A stretch of 9,512 bases of DNA from Eubacterium sp. (lineage in GTDB: Bacteria > Bacillota > Clostridia > Oscillospirales > Acutalibacteraceae), in contig JAIDEF010000286.1 of assembly GCA_029054965.1 (NCBI GenBank), positions 1 through 9,512 of the forward strand, written 5' to 3'. Below the pieces are notes generated by a model. The model was given only the letters and a program-made list of their open reading frames with translations. It did no database searches and had not been told where the DNA came from. How positions within the stretch are numbered: the first letter of the stretch is position 1; the number at the start of each line of letters is the position of its first letter. A program made the position numbers and the translations under genes. Shown here piece by piece: positions 1 through 6,124 of the stretch.

Positions 1-2415
1 AAAATCACTGCACTTACATTTAAACTTTCCGACTGCAAGGTTAAATGCTCACAGGCAATTTCATCAATTGAGGAAATAAATTCAAGAAGAAGTGTTGTTG
101 ACGACTCCATTGCTCAGTGTGAAAAGGATGTTAAAATAGCAGAAGCGCAAATGCAGGAAAGTGAAGAAAATCTTTCGTTTCTGCAAAACAGAATTGATGA
201 AAATAATAATTCACTTTCAGGCTATAAGCTGAAGCTTGAAAACAAAACCGCAAAGGCGGATAAAATAAAGGCAGACCTTGAAAAGGCAAGCCTTGAGCTG
301 TCACAAAAGCAGTCAAGGGCAAGAATGTTAATTGACCTTGAAAAAAATATGGAGGGCTTTTCAGGTGCTGTTAAGGCTGTTATGAAGCAGTCACAGAGCA
401 AGGCTCTTTCAGGCATACACGGTCCGCTTTCACAGCTTATAACAGTTGACAACGAATATTCCGTTGCTGTTGAGGTTGCACTCGGTGCAGCAATGCAGAA
501 CATTGTTACCACGAACGAGGCTGACGCAAAGCGTGCTATTTATTACTTAAAAAATAATCGTATAGGCAGGGCAACATTCCTACCGATTTCTGCTATCAAG
601 CCGAGAAATCTTGATGAAAAGGATCTTGACGATAATTTAGGATTTGTTGCAATTGCATCTGATTTGGTCGAGTGCAAAAGTGAATATAAAAATATAATCT
701 CTAACCTGCTTGGCAGAGTTGTTATTGTTGATGATATGGACTGTGCTATCGGCATAGCCAAAAGATATAACAACAGATTTAAGCTTGTTACAATTGATGG
801 TCAGGTTATTAACCCGGGCGGCTCTATGACAGGTGGCTCCCAGTCAAAGGGTGCAGGTATACTGTCGAGGTCAAACCAGATTGACGAGCTTAACGAACAG
901 GCTAAGGTGCTTGAAGAAAAGGTTAACGCTTTTAAAGCAGAGTTTAAAACAGCTCTTGAGGATGCTAATTATGCAGCAGCGCAGCTTCAGGGTGCTGAGG
1001 TTGATATGCAGCAGGCTAAGGAAGAGCTTATCCGTTCACAGGGTGAGCACAGACTGATAAAAGAAAAGCTTGATGCACTGCGTGCTCAGTGTGACAGTCT
1101 TATTGCAGAAAAAAATAATGCTGACGAGCGTATTGCCGGTTTTGAGCAGATTAATAAGATTAGCGAGGATGAGGCTGAGAGGATAGAAGCAGAGATTGCT
1201 GATGCTGAAGCTCAGCTTGCAAAAACCAGCGGTAATGCTGAGGAGATTAATGCAAAGCGTGAGGAATACAGGCTGATAAGCCAGCAAATTAATCTTGACC
1301 TTGTTACCATTGCCAAGGATACTGAATCAGCAAAGCTGTCTATTGAGGAATTGGAGCTGCGTAAGAATTCTCAGAGTGACAGAGTTAAATCCATTGAGGA
1401 TGAAATCAAAATCTTGGAGGAAAGAAACAGTAGTCTTCTTTTATCAATTAATGAGGTTAAGGCACAGGCTGACGAACTCCGCAAAAAGGCAGAAGGCTCT
1501 AATTCTCAGATTGCTGATAGTATTGAGGAACGTAATAATCTTGAAAAACGCTCAGGCGAATTAAGATTACTCGAGCGCAACAAAGGACAGGAGCGTGAAA
1601 AGTTTTCAGGAGAGCTTGTCAGACTTGATGAGCGCAAGATTGCTATGCGTAAGGAATATGACGAGCTGAACGATATGCTCTTTGAGCAGTACGAATTAAC
1701 ACGTCGTGAGGCGGAGGCTCTTAATATTGAAATTGAAAATATGAGTGAGGCTAAAAAACGTCTTCACGAAATTAAGGTTGCAATCAAGGGTCTTGGTTCA
1801 ATCAATGTTGGTGCAATTGAGGAATATAAGGAAGTGTCTGAAAGATACGAATTTCTAAAGGAACAGATTGATGATATTGAAAAATCCAAAAATGAGCTTT
1901 TGAAAATCATTGAGGATTTGACAGCGTCAATGAGTGAGAAATTCCTTGAAAAATTCAATAAAATCAACGAAGAATTCAAGGTTTGCTTTGCTGATTTCTT
2001 TGGCGGCGGCAAGGGTGAAATCAAACTTGAAAATCCTGACAACTGCCTTGAGTCTGCAATAGAAATCAATATTCAGCCGCCGGGCAAGGCAGTTCAGAAT
2101 ATCAGCCTGTTTTCAGGCGGTGAAAAATCACTTGCAGCTATGGCACTTCTGTTCAGCGTGCTTAAGGTACAGCCCGCACCATTCTGTATTTATGATGAGG
2201 TTGAGGCTGCACTCGATGATGTTAATGTTGAACGCTTTGCAAAGTATATGCGTAAAATGACTGACAGAACGCAGTTTATTTCAATCACACACCGCCGTGG
2301 TACTATGGAGGAGGCAGATGTTCTCTATGGTGTTACAATGCAGGAAAAGGGTGTATCAAAGCTCATTGAGCTGCAGACAGCAGAGCTTGCTGCACAGATG
2401 GGACTTGAAGAATAA
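1..2415 (+). CDS. smc: Chromosome partition/condensation ATPase SMC, 5' end cut off by the window
   Basis: The frame is open from base 1 to the TAA at 2413-2415, giving 804 residues. The N-terminal Walker A head and most of the first coil lie upstream of the window; full bacterial SMC is about 1,180 residues. Visible parts, numbered from base 1: end of the first coil (1-117); hinge (about 119-290), starting GFSGAVKAVM and ending with the diagnostic NPGGSMTGGS; a long Glu/Lys-rich return coil (about 290-660); and the C-terminal ABC head. In the head, FFGGGKGEIKL is near 667, the ABC signature SGGEKSL starts near 705, Walker B ends in D732 with catalytic E733 in DEVEAALDD, and the switch histidine is H764 in THRRGTMEEADVLYGV. 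SMC works as a homodimer with ScpA/ScpB on the nucleoid. Walker B reads FCIYDE, with Tyr where Leu is usual. All motifs expected in this part are intact. Identity is certain; only the 5' end is missing. Confidence 0.97.
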   Translation, partial: KITALTFKLSDCKVKCSQAISSIEEINSRRSVVDDSIAQCEKDVKIAEAQMQESEENLSFLQNRIDENNNSLSGYKLKLENKTAKADKIKADLEKASLELSQKQSRARMLIDLEKNMEGFSGAVKAVMKQSQSKALSGIHGPLSQLITVDNEYSVAVEVALGAAMQNIVTTNEADAKRAIYYLKNNRIGRATFLPISAIKPRNLDEKDLDDNLGFVAIASDLVECKSEYKNIISNLLGRVVIVDDMDCAIGIAKRYNNRFKLVTIDGQVINPGGSMTGGSQSKGAGILSRSNQIDELNEQAKVLEEKVNAFKAEFKTALEDANYAAAQLQGAEVDMQQAKEELIRSQGEHRLIKEKLDALRAQCDSLIAEKNNADERIAGFEQINKISEDEAERIEAEIADAEAQLAKTSGNAEEINAKREEYRLISQQINLDLVTIAKDTESAKLSIEELELRKNSQSDRVKSIEDEIKILEERNSSLLLSINEVKAQADELRKKAEGSNSQIADSIEERNNLEKRSGELRLLERNKGQEREKFSGELVRLDERKIAMRKEYDELNDMLFEQYELTRREAEALNIEIENMSEAKKRLHEIKVAIKGLGSINVGAIEEYKEVSERYEFLKEQIDDIEKSKNELLKIIEDLTASMSEKFLEKFNKINEEFKVCFADFFGGGKGEIKLENPDNCLESAIEINIQPPGKAVQNISLFSGGEKSLAAMALLFSVLKVQPAPFCIYDEVEAALDDVNVERFAKYMRKMTDRTQFISITHRRGTMEEADVLYGVTMQEKGVSKLIELQTAELAAQMGLEE

Positions 2416-2436
2416 AATTTATAAGGATGTGGATGT

Positions 2437-3399
2437 ATGGGCATTTTTTCAATATTTAAAAAGGGTTTAAAGAAAACCAGAGATGAAGGTATTACCGCTC
2501 AGATGGACGAGGTTATCGAGTCCTATGAGGAGATTACCGACGAGCTGTTTGATGAGCTTGAGGAAATTCTTATTATGGGTGATGTTGGTATGCCGACAGC
2601 CGAAAGAATTATCCGTGATTTAAAAAGAAAAATAGAAAACGATAAAATCAAGGATGTCAAGCAGGTCCGTGAAACTATGAAGGATATTGTATCCGGTGTA
2701 GTTTGGGGCGGTAGCTATCTCAGACTTCGTTCAAAGCCGTCAATCATTCTGATGATTGGCGTTAACGGTGTTGGCAAAACCACCACAATCGGTAAGCTGG
2801 CATTAAGACTTAAGGGGCAGAACAGAAAGGTTATTCTTGGTGCTGCCGATACCTTCCGTGCTGCTGCTATTGAACAGCTTCAGGTTTGGGCAGACAGAGC
2901 AGATGTTGACCTTATCAAGCATGCTGAGGGCTCTGACCCTGCCGCTGTGGTTTATGATACGATTCAGGCAGGTAAGGCAAGGGGTGCAGATGTTATCATC
3001 ATTGACACAGCAGGCCGACTGCATAATAAGAAAAATCTTATGGACGAGCTTAACAAAATTTCACGTGTCATTGAAAGAGAATTGCCTGATGCATCAAAGG
3101 AAATTCTTCTTGTTCTTGATGCTACAACAGGTCAGAATGCCGTTAATCAGGCTAAGGATTTCAAGGAAGCTGCAGGCATTACCGGTATTGTATTAACAAA
3201 GCTTGACGGCACAGCCAAGGGCGGTGTTGTTCTTGCTATCAATAATGAACTCGACGTACCTGTTAAATTCGTTGGTGTGGGCGAAAGAATTGAGGACCTG
3301 CAGCCATTTGATGCTGATGCTTTTGCAGCAGGGCTTTTTGATGCTAAGGTGCCTGAGGACGATGAGGATATAACTAACTTTATAACTAACGAGGATTAA
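2437..3399 (+). CDS. ftsY: Signal recognition particle receptor GTPase FtsY
   Basis: This 320-residue SRP-family GTPase is the membrane receptor for the Ffh/4.5S RNA-ribosome complex and delivers nascent membrane proteins to SecYEG. The N-terminus ([17 protein letters not shown]) is a short amphipathic membrane-targeting helix; the long acidic A domain of E. coli FtsY is absent, as is usual in Firmicutes. The helical N domain spans about 20-95. The G domain carries Walker [11 protein letters not shown] (G108 to about 117, K114), the [16 protein letters not shown] block, DTAGR from D190, TKLD at 254-257 and the closing [13 protein letters not shown]. The start has AAGGA at 2423-2427, 9 bases upstream. 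It lies 21 bases after smc, the normal Firmicute pairing, and probably shares its transcript. The C-terminus has an unusual ITNFITNED tail encoded by a short DNA repeat. Neither ylxM nor ffh follows, unlike in many Firmicutes. Confidence 0.97.
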   Translation: MGIFSIFKKGLKKTRDEGITAQMDEVIESYEEITDELFDELEEILIMGDVGMPTAERIIRDLKRKIENDKIKDVKQVRETMKDIVSGVVWGGSYLRLRSKPSIILMIGVNGVGKTTTIGKLALRLKGQNRKVILGAADTFRAAAIEQLQVWADRADVDLIKHAEGSDPAAVVYDTIQAGKARGADVIIIDTAGRLHNKKNLMDELNKISRVIERELPDASKEILLVLDATTGQNAVNQAKDFKEAAGITGIVLTKLDGTAKGGVVLAINNELDVPVKFVGVGERIEDLQPFDADAFAAGLFDAKVPEDDEDITNFITNED

Positions 3400-3401
3400 T
3401 T

Positions 3402-3989
3402 ATGGATTTTATTCTTGCAACAAATAATATGAAAAAGCTTGCAGAAATGCAGCGTATTTTATCACCGCTCGGTATTAATGTGGTTACTGCAAAAATGCTT
3501 GGCATTACTCTTGAAGAGGTTGAAGAGGATGGCGATACCTTTGAGGCGAATGCGAAAATCAAGGCACTTGCAGCTTGTAAGGAAACTAATATGCCTGCAA
3601 TTGCCGATGATTCAGGACTTTGTGTTGATTATCTTGATGGTGCACCCGGTATTTTTTCAGCACGCTTCGCAGGTGACCACGGCAATGACGAGCTGAATAA
3701 TGACCTGCTTCTTGAAAAGCTTGAGGGTGTTCCTGCCGAAGAACGCACCGCACATTATGTGTGTGCTATCTGCTGTGAATTCCCTGACGGAAAGGAAATA
3801 ATTGTACGCGGTGAGTGTGAAGGTTATATCGGCTTTGAGCGTGACGGCAACGAAGGCTTCGGATATGACCCGCTATTCCTTGTTGAGGGCAGAGCATTCG
3901 GCAGATACACCGCAGAGGAAAAGGACAAAATCAGCCACAGAGGTAAGGCTTTAAGATTACTTACAAAGGAATTGGAGAAAATAGTGTGA
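3402..3989 (+). CDS. rdgB: dITP/XTP pyrophosphatase (non-canonical purine NTPase, RdgB/HAM1 family)
   Basis: RdgB hydrolyses dITP, ITP and XTP to the monophosphate and pyrophosphate, keeping deaminated purines out of DNA and RNA. The 195-residue protein has the normal family length. Visible motifs: the nucleotide-binding ATNNMKK at 6-12; EDGDTFEANAKIKA at about 42-55; ADDSGLCVD around 68-76, containing the catalytic-base aspartate (D70 by alignment to family members); GAPGIFSARFAG at 80-91; GFGYDPLF at 152-159; and the base-recognition SHRGKAL at 178-184. The ATG is 2 bases after the ftsY stop, with GAGGA at 3391-3395 inside the ftsY tail as ribosome binding site, so it is probably translated from the smc-ftsY transcript. 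Its stop codon lies inside the 5' arm of a hairpin that may end this operon. Placement after ftsY is less common than placement beside rph or a YfcE-type phosphodiesterase. Confidence 0.96.
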   Translation: MDFILATNNMKKLAEMQRILSPLGINVVTAKMLGITLEEVEEDGDTFEANAKIKALAACKETNMPAIADDSGLCVDYLDGAPGIFSARFAGDHGNDELNNDLLLEKLEGVPAEERTAHYVCAICCEFPDGKEIIVRGECEGYIGFERDGNEGFGYDPLFLVEGRAFGRYTAEEKDKISHRGKALRLLTKELEKIV

Positions 3990-4005
3990 AAAATCACACT
4001 ATTTT
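3978..4005 (+). terminator. AT-rich hairpin at the rdgB stop codon, probable weak intrinsic terminator
   Basis: A perfect 12-bp inverted repeat: the left arm 3978-3989 (AAAATAGTGTGA) pairs with the right arm 3994-4005 (TCACACTATTTT) around an AAAA loop. The left arm contains the last codons and TGA stop of rdgB. The A-tract/U-tract symmetry fits a factor-independent terminator. However, only 3 of the 12 pairs are G-C, and the U-tract beyond the stem is broken (AGATTATATT), so read-through is plausible. The position, between two tight gene clusters and just before a candidate promoter, supports the call. Confidence 0.5.
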
Positions 4006-4013
4006 AGATTATA

Positions 4014-4042
4014 TTGCCCTCAAAATTTGCCGATAGCATAAT
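4014..4042 (+). promoter_or_regulatory. Candidate sigma-A promoter for the yhbY-nadD-yqeK-rsfS-leuS operon
   Basis: A -35-like TTGCCC at 4014-4019 (4 of 6 consensus bases) is followed by a 17-base spacer and a -10-like CATAAT at 4037-4042 (5 of 6). Initiation would fall near 4049-4051, just before the long leader hairpin that starts at 4057. It is the best-spaced match in the only real gap of the window and lies just after the probable terminator, which is where a promoter for the second operon is expected. AT-rich sequence throws up chance matches, so confidence is moderate. Confidence 0.4.
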
Positions 4043-4053
4043 TTTGAGATGGC
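4016..4053 (+). repeat. Inverted repeat (15 bp, interrupted) overlapping the candidate yhbY promoter; possible operator or RNA hairpin
   Basis: GCC at 4016-4018 pairs with GGC at 4051-4053. CTCAAAATT at 4019-4027 pairs perfectly with AATTTTGAG at 4040-4048. TGC at 4028-4030 pairs with GCA at 4036-4038. This leaves a CGATA loop, a one-base bulge at 4039 and a two-base bulge at 4049-4050. As DNA, the two 9-bp half-sites start 21 bp apart, about two helical turns, as in many dimeric repressor operators. They overlap the spacer and -10 element of the candidate promoter. As RNA it would fold into a stable hairpin if transcription reads through from rdgB. No U-tract follows, so it does not look like a terminator. 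The dyad is certain; its role is inferred. Confidence 0.6.
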
Positions 4054-4096
4054 TGCAATCACCATTAACACCTTGTCAGGCTACAGCAGGATGTTG

Positions 4097-4126
4097 ATGA
4101 TTTTTAATGAACTATTTGTAGCCTGA
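4097..4126 (+). CDS. Possible 9-codon leader peptide in the loop of the yhbY leader hairpin
   Basis: ATG at 4097 opens a 9-residue frame, MIFNELFVA, ending at TGA 4124-4126. An in-frame ATG at 4091 would give 11 residues. AGGA at 4088-4091 stands 5 bases before the 4097 start, a good ribosome binding site spacing. The start is in the exposed loop of the hairpin and the stop is in its 3' arm. The next in-frame ATG (4133) is 6 bases after the stop, and the preferred yhbY start (4145) is 18 bases after it. A ribosome translating it would melt the stem that hides the yhbY start. Such short frames arise by chance, so existence as a gene is uncertain. Confidence 0.25.
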   Translation: MIFNELFVA

Positions 4127-4134
4127 AAGGTTAT

Positions 4135-4139
4135 GGTGA
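4135..4139 (+). promoter_or_regulatory. Ribosome binding site that favours the 4145 start of yhbY
   Basis: GGTGA lies 5 bases before the ATG at 4145. The alternative in-frame ATG at 4133 has AAGG only 2 bases before it, which is too close. Family alignment (B. subtilis YqeI begins MLTGKQKRF) also favours MTSKERAAW at 4145. The site lies inside the 3' arm of the leader hairpin. Confidence 0.55.
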
Positions 4140-4144
4140 TTTAT

Positions 4145-4573
4145 ATGACATCAAAGGAACGTGCAGCCTGGAGAGCAAAGGCAAATTCGCTTGAGCCGAT
4201 TATTCAGCTTGGCAAAGAGGGCATAAGCGACAATCTGATTACACAGATTGATGATACACTTGACGCAAGGGAACTTATTAAAATCCGTGTTCATCTTGAA
4301 ACTGCACCCGAAGGACCAAAGGAGCTTGCACAGCAGCTTGCCCACAAGCTGCAGGCTGAGGTTATTCAGGTTATCGGCGGTATTATTGTGCTTTACCGAG
4401 AGGCAGACGAGGAGCGCATTGCAGAAAAAAAGAAAAAACGCGGCTCAGGAAAAGCAAAAGCAACTGCTAAGAAAAAGGTTAAAATCAAGGGTATGCGTCA
4501 GCGTCAGAGAGAAAAGGAAGAGAAAAATCCTTATGCGATTTATGACCGACCTAAGTATCGTGGTAACAAATAA
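4145..4573 (+). CDS. yhbY: YhbY/CRM-family RNA-binding protein with a long basic C-terminal tail
   Basis: The 142-residue protein begins with the CRS1-YhbY (CRM) domain at about 1-86: LEPIIQLGKEGISDNLI, with the GKEG loop (23-26) corresponding to the GxxG of KH-like folds, ARELIKIRV (41-49) and VIQVIGGIIVLYR (73-85). YhbY proteins associate with pre-50S ribosomal subunits and are thought to help large-subunit assembly. The usual bacterial length is about 97 residues. Here about 55 more follow (88-142), with Lys or Arg making up 22 of the last 52, ending in a less charged NPYAIYDRPKYRGNK. The tail probably adds non-specific rRNA contacts. It is the first gene of the second operon; its TAA overlaps the nadD ATG by one base. 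A start at 4133 would add MVIY, but ribosome binding site spacing and alignment favour 4145. Confidence 0.9.
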   Translation: MTSKERAAWRAKANSLEPIIQLGKEGISDNLITQIDDTLDARELIKIRVHLETAPEGPKELAQQLAHKLQAEVIQVIGGIIVLYREADEERIAEKKKKRGSGKAKATAKKKVKIKGMRQRQREKEEKNPYAIYDRPKYRGNK

Positions 4574-5169
4574 TGAGAATCGGAATTTTCGGCGGTGCAT
4601 TTAATCCTGTTCACAATGGGCATCTTAATCTGGCTGAAACCTTTTTTGAGGATTTGAGCTTTGATAAGCTGCTTTTAATTCCTACCGCAAAGCCGCCGCA
4701 CAAAAGTGATGAAGGCTTGCTTTCGGGACAGGACAGGGTTAATATGTTAAGGCTTGCTATAGAGAACAAGCCTTATGAAATTTCAACTATTGAATTTGAA
4801 CGTAAAGATAAATCGTATACCTATAATACTCTGCTTGAGTTGAAAAAGCTTTATGCTGATTCTGAATTTTTTCTTATAATCGGTGCAGACCAGTTTGTGA
4901 ATTTTGATAAATGGTACAGATATGAGGATATTCTCAATATGGTTACTCTCTGTACCTCCGCACGCGAAAATGAAGAAGAAAGACAGTTGATAATAAACAG
5001 TGCCCAAAGGCTTGGCATCTTTGACAGCTTTTATATTTCAAGCCGTCCTGTTTTAAAGGTCAGCTCAAGTGAAATAAGGATTAAAATAAAAAACGGCAGT
5101 GATGTTTCAAAATTGCTGCCAAAAAAAGTATCAGATTACATTTTTGAAAAAGGACTATACTGTGTATAA
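4573..5169 (+). CDS. nadD: Nicotinate-nucleotide adenylyltransferase NadD
   Basis: NadD joins nicotinate mononucleotide and ATP to give deamido-NAD and pyrophosphate, the penultimate step of NAD synthesis. The 198 residues match the usual length of about 190-215. The nucleotidyltransferase signature is complete: GGAFNPVHNGHL with HNGH at 14-17, LLIPTAKPPHK ending at 44, IIGADQFVNFDKW at 102-114, and the C-terminal SSSEIR at 164-169 (the ISSTxIR motif). The start ATG shares its A with the yhbY stop (TAATG), and I see no strong Shine-Dalgarno just upstream, so translation is probably coupled to yhbY. Its 3' end overlaps the start of yqeK by 8 bases. NadD and YqeK occur next to each other, or fused, in other Firmicutes; here they are separate. 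Confidence 0.96.
   Translation: MRIGIFGGAFNPVHNGHLNLAETFFEDLSFDKLLLIPTAKPPHKSDEGLLSGQDRVNMLRLAIENKPYEISTIEFERKDKSYTYNTLLELKKLYADSEFFLIIGADQFVNFDKWYRYEDILNMVTLCTSARENEEERQLIINSAQRLGIFDSFYISSRPVLKVSSSEIRIKIKNGSDVSKLLPKKVSDYIFEKGLYCV
5149..5154 (+). promoter_or_regulatory. Ribosome binding site fixing a GTG start for yqeK
   Basis: AAAGGA lies inside the end of nadD, 7 bases before the in-frame GTG at 5162. The nearest in-frame ATG (5099) is 63 bases further upstream in nadD, has no purine-rich site, and would add residues not typical of the family. Confidence 0.75.
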
Positions 5170-5758
5170 TATTAATGAATACCAAAATATAATAAAAGAA
5201 AGACTCAGTGATTACAGATTCTATCATTCACTTTGTGTTGCAGAATGTGCAAAGAAACTTGCAAAAAAATATGGTGCAGATGAAGAAAAGGCAGAGGTAG
5301 CAGGAATTCTGCACGACATCTGCAAGGAGGCTGATTTGGATGAACAGCTTAAAATTATTGAAAAAGCAGGTATGACCATAACTGAGTTTGAAAGAAATTC
5401 AAAAAAGTTTTATCATCAGATATCAGGTGCAGCATATGCTAAGGTTATCCTTGGTATTGAGGATGATGAAATACTGAATGCGATCCGATATCATACTACA
5501 GGCAGAGCCAATATGTCACTGCTTGATGAAATCGTTTATTTAGCTGATTTTATTTCAGCAGACAGGGATTATGATGATATTGATAATATCAGAGCCGAAG
5601 CTGAGCGTGGTAAGGAATACGGCCTGATGTATGCTACAAGGTATACCATTAAATCAGTTGTAAAAAAAGGAAGACCCCTTCACAGCGATACGGTGGATGC
5701 TTATAATTGGTTATTATCCGCTTATTTTGGCGGTAAGTATAAAGTTAATAAAGGATAG
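5162..5758 (+). CDS. yqeK: HD-domain Ap4A hydrolase, YqeK family
   Basis: This 198-residue HD-superfamily metal-dependent phosphohydrolase belongs to the YqeK family. B. subtilis YqeK cleaves diadenosine tetraphosphate symmetrically into two ADP. The metal-binding set is intact when counted from the GTG: H22 (FYHSL), H51-D52 (GILHDICKE), H85 (FYHQISGAAYA), H111 (IRYHTTGR) and D129 (VYLADFIS). The C-terminal part (AEAERG, then a YTIKSVVKKGRPLHSDTVDAYNWLL segment) is also characteristic. The start is the GTG at 5162, supported by AAAGGA at 5149-5154 and by the expected length; the product then begins MYNINEYQ. It overlaps nadD by 8 bases, so the two are probably translationally coupled. In many clostridia an LCP-family (LytR-CpsA-Psr) gene separates yqeK from rsfS; here rsfS follows 6 bases later. 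Confidence 0.93.
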   Translation: MYNINEYQNIIKERLSDYRFYHSLCVAECAKKLAKKYGADEEKAEVAGILHDICKEADLDEQLKIIEKAGMTITEFERNSKKFYHQISGAAYAKVILGIEDDEILNAIRYHTTGRANMSLLDEIVYLADFISADRDYDDIDNIRAEAERGKEYGLMYATRYTIKSVVKKGRPLHSDTVDAYNWLLSAYFGGKYKVNKG

Positions 5759-5764
5759 TGAAAT

Positions 5765-6118
5765 ATGGAAATTAAAGATATTGTAAAAACCGCTGTTAAG
5801 GCAATTGACAGTAAAAAGGGTGAAAATATTGAGGTTATCGGTATAACCGATTTAACAATCCTTGCCGATTACTTTGTTATTGCCACAGGTACCAGCTCAA
5901 CTCAGGTTAAGGCTTTGGCTGAGGAGGTTGAATATAAGCTGTCATTAGAGGGTGTTCAGCCACACCATATTGAGGGTGAAAAAACACCTTGGGTCTGTCT
6001 TGACTACGGTTCTGTTGTTGTTCATATATTCTATAAGGATCAGCGTGATTTCTATCAGCTTGAACGCCTTTGGGAGGATGGACAGAAAATAGATATTGTA
6101 AATTATTTGGAGGATTAA
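5765..6118 (+). CDS. rsfS: Ribosomal silencing factor RsfS
   Basis: RsfS binds ribosomal protein uL14 on the large subunit and blocks joining of the small subunit, lowering translation when nutrients are short. The 117 residues are normal for the family. The conserved core is visible: ADYFVIATGTSSTQV at 34-48, the VEYKL helix near 55-59, HHIEGEKTPWVCLDYGSVVVHIF at about 67-89 and FYQLERLWED at 96-105. The ATG at 5765 has AAGGA at 5751-5755, which is the end of yqeK, with 9 bases of spacing. It lies between yqeK and leuS with 6-base gaps on both sides, so it is part of one transcript. Nothing unusual was seen. Confidence 0.96.
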   Translation: MEIKDIVKTAVKAIDSKKGENIEVIGITDLTILADYFVIATGTSSTQVKALAEEVEYKLSLEGVQPHHIEGEKTPWVCLDYGSVVVHIFYKDQRDFYQLERLWEDGQKIDIVNYLED

Positions 6119-6124
6119 TATACT

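Larger units (their letters stand above)
4057..4141 (+). promoter_or_regulatory. Long leader hairpin that would sequester the yhbY ribosome binding site
   Basis: AATCACCAT at 4057-4065 pairs perfectly with ATGGTGATT at 4133-4141. The stem continues inward through AA/TT (4067-4068 with 4131-4132), CCTT/AAGG (4071-4074 with 4127-4130) and TCAGGCTACA (4076-4085) with TGTAGCCTGA (4117-4126). Bulges are 4066, 4069-4070 and 4075. That makes about 25 base pairs around a 31-base loop (4086-4116). The 3' arm contains both purine-rich stretches that could serve yhbY (AAGG 4127-4130 and GGTGA 4135-4139) and ends 3 bases before the yhbY ATG. If it forms in the mRNA, it should block initiation of yhbY, the first gene of the operon. 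It carries no recognisable T-box or other known riboswitch signature. The pairing is seen directly; the regulatory role is inferred. Confidence 0.55.

Noticed and set aside
131..322. Minus-strand open frame opposite smc
   Set aside because: It lies wholly opposite a certain smc reading frame, shows no family resemblance, and the other minus-strand frames in the window are similar shadows of + strand genes.
4057..4141. Small mobile repeat (MITE) as the source of the long inverted repeat
   Set aside because: No convincing target-site duplication flanks the arms, and the arms end precisely at the yhbY start region, which fits regulation better. A genome-wide copy search would decide.
4133..4144. 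ATG at 4133 as the start of yhbY
   Set aside because: The AAGG is only 2 bases upstream, and the family N-terminus aligns at 4145. It is kept only as a possible reinitiation start.
3990..4144. T-box or other known riboswitch before yhbY
   Set aside because: There is no T-box consensus (AGGGTGGNACCGCG-like) and no recognisable known aptamer core. The structure seen is a simple long hairpin instead.
5099..5161. ATG at 5099 as the start of yqeK
   Set aside because: It has no ribosome binding site, lies deep in nadD, and would add a Cys/Lys-rich stretch not typical of YqeK; GTG 5162 is better supported.
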